A stretch of 64,000 nt of DNA, taken from Proteus appendicitidis. Its GTDB lineage: Bacteria; Pseudomonadota; Gammaproteobacteria; Enterobacterales; Enterobacteriaceae. This document shows, piece after piece, positions 58,942-64,000 of this stretch; positions within the stretch are counted from its first letter, which is position 1; the number at the start of each line of letters is the position of its first letter. The stretch covers positions 806,001-870,000 of the forward strand of contig NZ_CP127389.1 in assembly GCF_030271835.1 (NCBI RefSeq). The letters are read 5' to 3'. The notes beneath the pieces are model-generated. The model saw nothing but the letters and a program-made list of their open reading frames with translations. It did not search any database and was not told the origin of the DNA. A program made the position numbers and the translations under genes.

Positions 58942-60522
58942 ATGCAACGTCGCGAATTTTTAAAATTAGGCGCAACACTAAGTGCTGTCACATTATTACC
59001 GAGCTGGAGTCGTTTTGCGTTTGCCCAAAGTAACACGCCTTCATTGGCTATTCCACCTCAAATTACCCCAGATGCCCAACAAAAGATTGTTCTTAATATT
59101 CAACAAGGTGTTTCTCAATTTATTCCGACGGCAAGCACAACAACTTGGGGTTATAACGGCAGTTTATTAGGACCCGCATTAAAATTGAAACGTGGTCAAC
59201 CTGTTACTATCAATATCAATAACCAACTCCCCGAAACGACAACTGTTCACTGGCATGGGCTTGAAATTAGTGGCGAAGAAGATGGCGGCCCTCAAGCAAC
59301 GATTGCACCAGGCAAATCTCGCACGGTGACTTTTACACCAAACCAAGTTGAATCAACGTGTTGGTTTCACCCTCATACGCATGGTGTAACAGGTCAGCAA
59401 GTGGCTATGGGGTTAGGCGGATTAGTGATTATTGAAGATGATGAAACCGCAAGCCGTAAATTACCTAATCGCTGGGGCGTTGATGATTTACCGATTATTT
59501 TGCAAGATAAACGTTTAGACAGTGATGGACAAATCGATTATCAACTCGATGTAATGAGTGCGGCAATTGGTTGGTTTGGCGATATGATGTTAACCAATGG
59601 AGCGATCCAACCACAACATATTGTGCCCAAAGGCTGGGTAAGATTACGTTTCTTAAATGGGTGTAATGCGCGCAGCTTAAATCTTGCCACTAGTGATGGC
59701 AGACCGATGTATGTGATCGCCAGCGATGGTGGATTATTAGCGGAACCCGTAAAAGTAACAGAGCTTCCTATTTTAATGGGAGAGCGTTTTGAGGTTTTAG
59801 TGGATACCTCGGATGGTCGAGATTTTGATATTGTCACTTTACCTGTACGCCAAATGGGTATGGTGTTAGCACCGTTTGATAATGTATTACCTGTGTTACG
59901 TTTATTGCCGTCAGCAGAAAAAGCACAAGGTACTTTACCTGATCAATTAGCATTAATTCCGCCATTACCAACACTCAGTAACATTGCAACTCGTACATTA
60001 CATTTGCGTATGGATATGCGTTTAGATATGCAAGGCATGATGCTATTAACAGAGCGTTATGGTGATAAAGCTTTAGCGGGTATTCATCATGGAATGAGTC
60101 ATATGCGCCAAGGTAACGGCAGTGGCATGATGGGGGGGGGAATGAATTGTGGGCATGGTAATGGTGATTTAAATATTTATAATGCCAATAATATCAATGG
60201 AATACCATTCTCAATGACTGAACCCGCATTTGATGTGAAGCAGGGCATTTATGAACGTTGGGTTGTTTCTGGTCGTGGTGACATGATGTTGCATCCATTC
60301 CATGTGCATGGTACGCAATTTCGTATTTTATCTGAAAATGGTCGCGCGCCAGAAAAACATCGCCAAGGTTGGAAAGATATCGTGAAAGTTGAAGGTCAAT
60401 TTAGCGAAATTTTGCTGAAATTCGATCATTTAGCCACAAAAGCACATCCGTTTATGGCGCACTGCCATTTATTAGAACATGAAGATACCGGAATGATGGC
60501 GGGTTTTACCGTTAGCAAATAA
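58942..60522 (+). CDS. cueO: Multicopper oxidase CueO
   Basis: CueO oxidises Cu(I) in the periplasm. The 526-residue product has a Tat signal (RREFLKLGA) and three cupredoxin domains with the copper-ligand motifs THWHGLE-like [26 protein letters not shown] and [12 protein letters not shown]. The Met-rich segment (about 385-410, HHGMSHMRQ to GMMGGGMNC) is shorter than in E. coli. A run of nine G (60132-60140) encodes part of it. ATG 58942 behind AAGGA is the start; the frame opens slightly earlier. E. coli gcd, which follows cueO, is missing. Confidence 0.95.
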   Translation: MQRREFLKLGATLSAVTLLPSWSRFAFAQSNTPSLAIPPQITPDAQQKIVLNIQQGVSQFIPTASTTTWGYNGSLLGPALKLKRGQPVTININNQLPETTTVHWHGLEISGEEDGGPQATIAPGKSRTVTFTPNQVESTCWFHPHTHGVTGQQVAMGLGGLVIIEDDETASRKLPNRWGVDDLPIILQDKRLDSDGQIDYQLDVMSAAIGWFGDMMLTNGAIQPQHIVPKGWVRLRFLNGCNARSLNLATSDGRPMYVIASDGGLLAEPVKVTELPILMGERFEVLVDTSDGRDFDIVTLPVRQMGMVLAPFDNVLPVLRLLPSAEKAQGTLPDQLALIPPLPTLSNIATRTLHLRMDMRLDMQGMMLLTERYGDKALAGIHHGMSHMRQGNGSGMMGGGMNCGHGNGDLNIYNANNINGIPFSMTEPAFDVKQGIYERWVVSGRGDMMLHPFHVHGTQFRILSENGRAPEKHRQGWKDIVKVEGQFSEILLKFDHLATKAHPFMAHCHLLEHEDTGMMAGFTVSK

Positions 60523-60681
60523 TCAAACACTGTAAAAACCATTAATATCAGTAAGATAAATTAATAAATGGCATGAAATTGATATTTTGTGCCTTTATTT
60601 TCATTAAATCAGATCATCGCATGATGAAGGAAGTTCTGGTACAATCGTTTGCTTTCCCCGTTAACCCAATCGAAATAAATC

Positions 60682-61224
60682 ATGAAACATATTGTTGATG
60701 TCATGATCTCTGAAGAAGAGATCAAACAGCGTATTGCTGAGCTAGGTCGTGAAATCACAGAACATTACCGTCCACGTCAAGAACAACACGATCTTGTTTT
60801 AATCGGCTTGTTAAAAGGTTCTTTTATTTTTATGGCAGATTTATGTCGTGAAATTAATGTAAACCATGAAGTCGATTTTATGACTGTATCAAGTTACGGT
60901 AATGGTATGACGTCAACGCGTGACGTTAAAATCATTAAAGATCTCGATGAAGATATTCGTGGTAAAGATGTGCTGATTGTTGAAGATATTATTGACTCAG
61001 GTAATACTTTAAATCGTGTTAAAGAGATTTTAAGTTTACGGGAGCCAGCTTCTATTTCTATCTGTACTTTATTGGATAAACCTTCTCGTCGTGAAGTTGA
61101 TGTGCCAGTTGAGTGGATTGGTTACTCCATTGAAGATAAATTTGTTATTGGTTACGGTATCGATTATGCACAGCGTTATCGTCATCTGCCTTATATTGGG
61201 CATGTAACGTTATTAGATGAGTAA
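60682..61224 (+). CDS. hpt: Hypoxanthine phosphoribosyltransferase
   Basis: Hpt forms IMP from hypoxanthine (and GMP less well) with PRPP. The 180-residue product (E. coli 178) has [16 protein letters not shown] and the PRPP motif [14 protein letters not shown], ending [13 protein letters not shown] 60682 gives [14 protein letters not shown], matching the family. It is convergent with can across a shared terminator. Confidence 0.96.
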   Translation: MKHIVDVMISEEEIKQRIAELGREITEHYRPRQEQHDLVLIGLLKGSFIFMADLCREINVNHEVDFMTVSSYGNGMTSTRDVKIIKDLDEDIRGKDVLIVEDIIDSGNTLNRVKEILSLREPASISICTLLDKPSRREVDVPVEWIGYSIEDKFVIGYGIDYAQRYRHLPYIGHVTLLDE

Positions 61225-61245
61225 TCAATTGACTTCAAATAGAAG

Positions 61246-61277
61246 TGAAAAAACCCGCTGAAAAGCGGGTTTTTTGT
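61246..61277. terminator. Bidirectional terminator between hpt and can
   Basis: The 12-bp perfect stem AAAAAACCCGCT (61248-61259) pairs with AGCGGGTTTTTT (61264-61275) around GAAA. A and T runs on the two sides suit termination in both directions. Confidence 0.9.
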
Positions 61278-61293
61278 TGGTGTGCGGAGTGTA

Positions 61294-61947
61294 TTAGCGT
61301 GGATGGCTTAATTTTGCCATCGCTTGACGATAAGAAAGTTCAAGTTTTTCACGACTATCCGAAGTGATATCAAGGTCGTGTAGTTCACCGTTATTTAACC
61401 CGTAAACCCAACCGTGGATCATCACTTTTTGTCCACGTTTCCACGCGGCTTGCATAATCGTTGAGTGCCCCAAGTTGTATACTTGCTCGATAACGTTTAG
61501 CTCACAAAGTAGGTTTAATCTATCTTGTGGTGCAAGCTCACCTAGCATTGAACTGTGTTTGTACCAGATATCACGGATATGCAGTAACCAGTTATTGATA
61601 AGCCCTAACTCAGTGCCTTCAATTGCGGCTTCAATGCCACCACAACCGTAGTGACCACAGACAATAATATGCTCAACTTGTAATACATCAACCGCATACT
61701 GGATCACAGAAAGGCAGTTTAAGTCAGTGTGAATGACTAAGTTTGCCACATTACGGTGAACAAATAAGTCACCCGGTGCTGCGTTGATTAGTTTTTCTGC
61801 TGGAACGCGGCTGTCAGAGCAACCAATCCATAAAAAGTGAGGTTTTTGACCTTTACAGAGATCTTTAAAAAACTGAGGATTTTCTTCAGTAACAGATTCT
61901 GACCATTGCTTGTTATTGGCTAACAGCTCTTCAATTTTTCTCATCAT
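61294..61947 (-). CDS. can: Beta-carbonic anhydrase Can
   Basis: Can interconverts CO2 and bicarbonate and is essential in air in E. coli. The 217-residue product (E. coli 220) has the zinc ligands in CSDSR (Cys and Asp) and GHYGCGG (His and Cys), and [18 protein letters not shown]. The frame is open to 62004, but the paired ATG codons at 61947/61944 ([12 protein letters not shown]) match the family start; the ribosome-binding site is weak. Confidence 0.94.
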   Translation of the reverse strand: MMRKIEELLANNKQWSESVTEENPQFFKDLCKGQKPHFLWIGCSDSRVPAEKLINAAPGDLFVHRNVANLVIHTDLNCLSVIQYAVDVLQVEHIIVCGHYGCGGIEAAIEGTELGLINNWLLHIRDIWYKHSSMLGELAPQDRLNLLCELNVIEQVYNLGHSTIMQAAWKRGQKVMIHGWVYGLNNGELHDLDITSDSREKLELSYRQAMAKLSHPR

Positions 61948-62795
61948 GACGTGACTGCCTGTAAATTCGGTTTCCCACCATTTGCGCTGACAGTACGCCA
62001 ACACGAAATAGCTCTTGTGTTATTGTTGGATGCGAGAGATCCATTAAGAAAGGGTATTTTTATACCATTACTTTTGAATTAATCAGAGGGCTTTTTAAGG
62101 CCAAATGACAGATAATTACTTGTAATTTTTCGCTTTCAAATAAGATAGATCTTTTTATAGCATTTGTTTAATGAATTTATCAATACATTCCTTGATGTAA
62201 ATCAAATGTATAAAAAGATAACTGGTTGTTAAACCTGCTGTTGTATTATTCAAAAATAGACACTTATAAATATTATATAAATAAATCTAATGTTCATGAT
62301 TATTGGTTTTATTTTTACACTGAAAGCCCAAATGATAAAAAATAATCAGCATTATTGATTGGGGCGATAAATGGCAAGCTAATATCTATCAGTAAGATTG
62401 AGAAACAAGGGCAATAATTTTATTGGTATCAATTAGGCTAAATGATTGCACTAAGAGATAAATTTATAAAAACATCAGAATATCAGTAAGAAATAAAACA
62501 ACCTAGAGCCTTGATGGCTAATTTATTTTCTCTGCAGCTCTTATTCTTTATTATTACAATAGTTAAGAAAAATTTATTTATTCGTTTGTGTCATAAACCC
62601 TAAAACGGTTTATTTACGACTTTATTTTCTCTAGAATATCCTTATTCCATTTTGATCCTATTGAACTAAGCTTATTTTCTAATTCAAAGCGTGTGAGCAA
62701 TACGTAGCATTAGCAAAGTTTAGTTGAATAGCTATTTTCTGATTTCAGCTCAGTCAATGCTGAATAATGCAGTTGATAAAAGGTAATTCCCACTT
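61948..62795. other. Large AT-rich intergenic region can-yadG
   Basis: About 850 bp between divergent genes, longer than needed for two promoters. It holds a perfect FNR-type palindrome (62192-62205). I see no convincing open frame, tRNA or terminator in it. Confidence 0.45.
62192..62205. promoter_or_regulatory. Perfect FNR-consensus palindrome
   Basis: TTGAT-GTAA-ATCAA matches the FNR consensus TTGAT-N4-ATCAA exactly. It is 245 bp from can and about 590 bp from yadG, so its target is unclear; CRP-like recognition is also conceivable. Confidence 0.6.
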
Positions 62796-63731
62796 ATGAC
62801 GTATGCATTGGAGTTAACGGAGTTAACGAAAACTTATCACAATGGCGTAAAAGCGCTAAAAGGTATTAACCTCACCGTTGAGGCTGGCGATTTCTATGCT
62901 TTATTAGGTCCTAATGGTGCGGGTAAATCGACCACGATTGGTATTATTAGCTCGTTAGTCAATAAGAGTAGCGGCAAAGTAAAAGTGTTTGGTTATGACA
63001 CCGATACCGATATGGTCAATGCAAAACGCCAGTTAGGATTAGTGCCACAAGAGTTCAATTTCAACCCTTTTGAAACCGTATTACAAATTGTTCTCAACCA
63101 AGCGGGTTATTATGGTGTGCCTCGTAAATTAGCGCTAGAACGTGCCGAAATTTACTTAACTCAGTTAGATTTGTGGGAAAAACGTGATGATAGAGCGCGT
63201 TTTTTATCTGGAGGAATGAAGCGTCGTTTAATGATTGCGCGTGCGTTAATGCACCAACCTAAATTGCTTATTCTTGATGAACCAACAGCAGGTGTTGATA
63301 TTGAATTACGTCGCTCAATGTGGACGTTTTTAAAACAATTAAATGCTGAAGGTACCACCATTATTTTAACGACTCACTATTTAGAAGAAGCAGAAATGCT
63401 GTGTCGGAATATTGGTATTATTCAACGTGGTGAGCTGGTTGAAAATACCAGTATGAAAGGTTTATTAAGTAAATTAGAGTCTGAAACATTTATTTTAGAC
63501 TTAGCACCTAAAAGCCCATTGCCTGAATTACAAAATTATCAATATCGCTTGGTTGATACATCGACTTTAGAAGTTGATGTTAAAAGAGAACAAGGATTAA
63601 ACAGTGTTTTTGCTCAACTTAATGCACAAGGTATTCAAGTGTTAAGTATGAGAAATAAAGCCAATCGTCTTGAAGAATTATTTGTTCATTTAGTGAATGA
63701 AGATCATACCGTAGAAGGAGAGAGGGAATGA
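62796..63731 (+). CDS. yadG: ABC transporter ATP-binding protein YadG
   Basis: YadG is the nucleotide-binding subunit of a two-gene ABC-2-type exporter of unknown substrate. The 311-residue product has Walker A GPNGAGKST, Q-loop LVPQEFNFNPFET, signature LSGGM and Walker B LLILDEPTAGVD, and follows E. coli YadG (308 aa) throughout. Its stop overlaps the yadH start (ATGA). Confidence 0.95.
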   Translation: MTYALELTELTKTYHNGVKALKGINLTVEAGDFYALLGPNGAGKSTTIGIISSLVNKSSGKVKVFGYDTDTDMVNAKRQLGLVPQEFNFNPFETVLQIVLNQAGYYGVPRKLALERAEIYLTQLDLWEKRDDRARFLSGGMKRRLMIARALMHQPKLLILDEPTAGVDIELRRSMWTFLKQLNAEGTTIILTTHYLEEAEMLCRNIGIIQRGELVENTSMKGLLSKLESETFILDLAPKSPLPELQNYQYRLVDTSTLEVDVKREQGLNSVFAQLNAQGIQVLSMRNKANRLEELFVHLVNEDHTVEGERE

Positions 63732-64000
63732 TTCAGCTGTATTGGGTAGCCCTCAAAACAATTTGGATTAAAGAAGTCACCCGTTTTGGGCGTATTTGGG
63801 TGCAAACATTAATTCCACCAGTGATAACAATGTCTCTCTATTTCGTTATTTTCGGGAACCTCATTGGTAAACGAATTGGCGATATGGGGGGCGTAGATTA
63901 TATGCAGTTTATTGTTCCAGGCCTGATTATGATGGCAGTAATAACAAACTCTTATGCCAATGTTTCCTCTTCCTTTTTTGGTGCTAAATTCCAACGTAGC
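63728..64000 (+). CDS. yadH: ABC-2 type permease YadH, 3' end outside window
   Basis: The visible 91 codons begin MIQLYWVALKTIWIKEVTRF and match the N-terminus of E. coli YadH. The first TM helix (LIPPVITMSLYFVIFGNLIG) and second (FIVPGLIMMAVITNSY) are present. It overlaps yadG by 4 bp and is cut by the window end. Confidence 0.93.
   Translation, partial: MIQLYWVALKTIWIKEVTRFGRIWVQTLIPPVITMSLYFVIFGNLIGKRIGDMGGVDYMQFIVPGLIMMAVITNSYANVSSSFFGAKFQRS

Noticed and set aside
58758..59036. 92-codon minus-strand frame over the cueO promoter
   Set aside because: It would cross the CueR promoter and the cueO Tat signal region, and its sequence matches no family I know.

Overview
The window reads as chromosomal DNA of a low-GC member of the Enterobacterales, most likely Proteus or a close relative in the Morganellaceae. 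The housekeeping proteins (Lon, HU-beta, AcrAB, DnaX, RecR, CueO, Hpt) are very close to their Escherichia coli counterparts, while the base composition is clearly more AT-rich. The genus is an inference from gene content and composition; no database search was run.

Left arm (1-30000). The order follows the E. coli lon-to-recR segment with several genes missing: lon (5' end outside the window), hupB, ppiD, ybaV, fadM, queC, decR, mdlA-mdlB, glnK-amtB, tesB, the 4.5S RNA gene ffs, hha-tomB, acrB-acrA/acrR, ychN, mscK, rsmS, priC, apt, dnaX, ybaB, recR. Visible regulation includes a sigma-54 promoter with an NtrC-like box before glnK-amtB, an AcrR-type palindrome between acrA and acrR, and the programmed frameshift signal inside dnaX.

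Middle (30200-57100). At the point where E. coli has htpG after recR, this chromosome carries a four-gene operon: a TerY/YegL-like von Willebrand A protein, a PP2C-like phosphatase, a Hanks-type kinase with membrane segments, and an 835-residue membrane protein with two TonB-C-terminal-like domains. Next come the pyruvate-transporter locus btsT-yjiX-yjiA, an L-cysteine desulfidase gene, and an overlapping pepT-like/dcuC-like pair. Two islets of extremely AT-rich, Asn/Lys/Ile-rich orphan genes follow (44644-46832 and 53242-56708). The first islet has EPIYA-like tyrosine motifs and an amber-shortened gene; the second has a protein with eight copies of a 12-residue Asp/Thr repeat. Between the islets lie a MATE transporter, a diaminopimelate dehydrogenase, a two-gene operon resembling a split plant Tm-1 protein with a TetR regulator and paired operators, and a YheO/DauR-type regulator.

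Right arm (56700-64000). A GNAT gene and an AbrB-family membrane protein lead into a second block conserved with E. coli (yacC-like, cueO, hpt, can, yadG, yadH; gcd is absent). cueO has a CueR-type promoter with a 19-bp spacer and a run of nine G in its coding sequence. yadH is cut by the window end.

Best candidates for undescribed biology: the kinase/phosphatase/vWA operon joined to a double-TonB-C protein, the two orphan AT-rich gene pairs (possible secreted effectors), and the split Tm-1-like operon.
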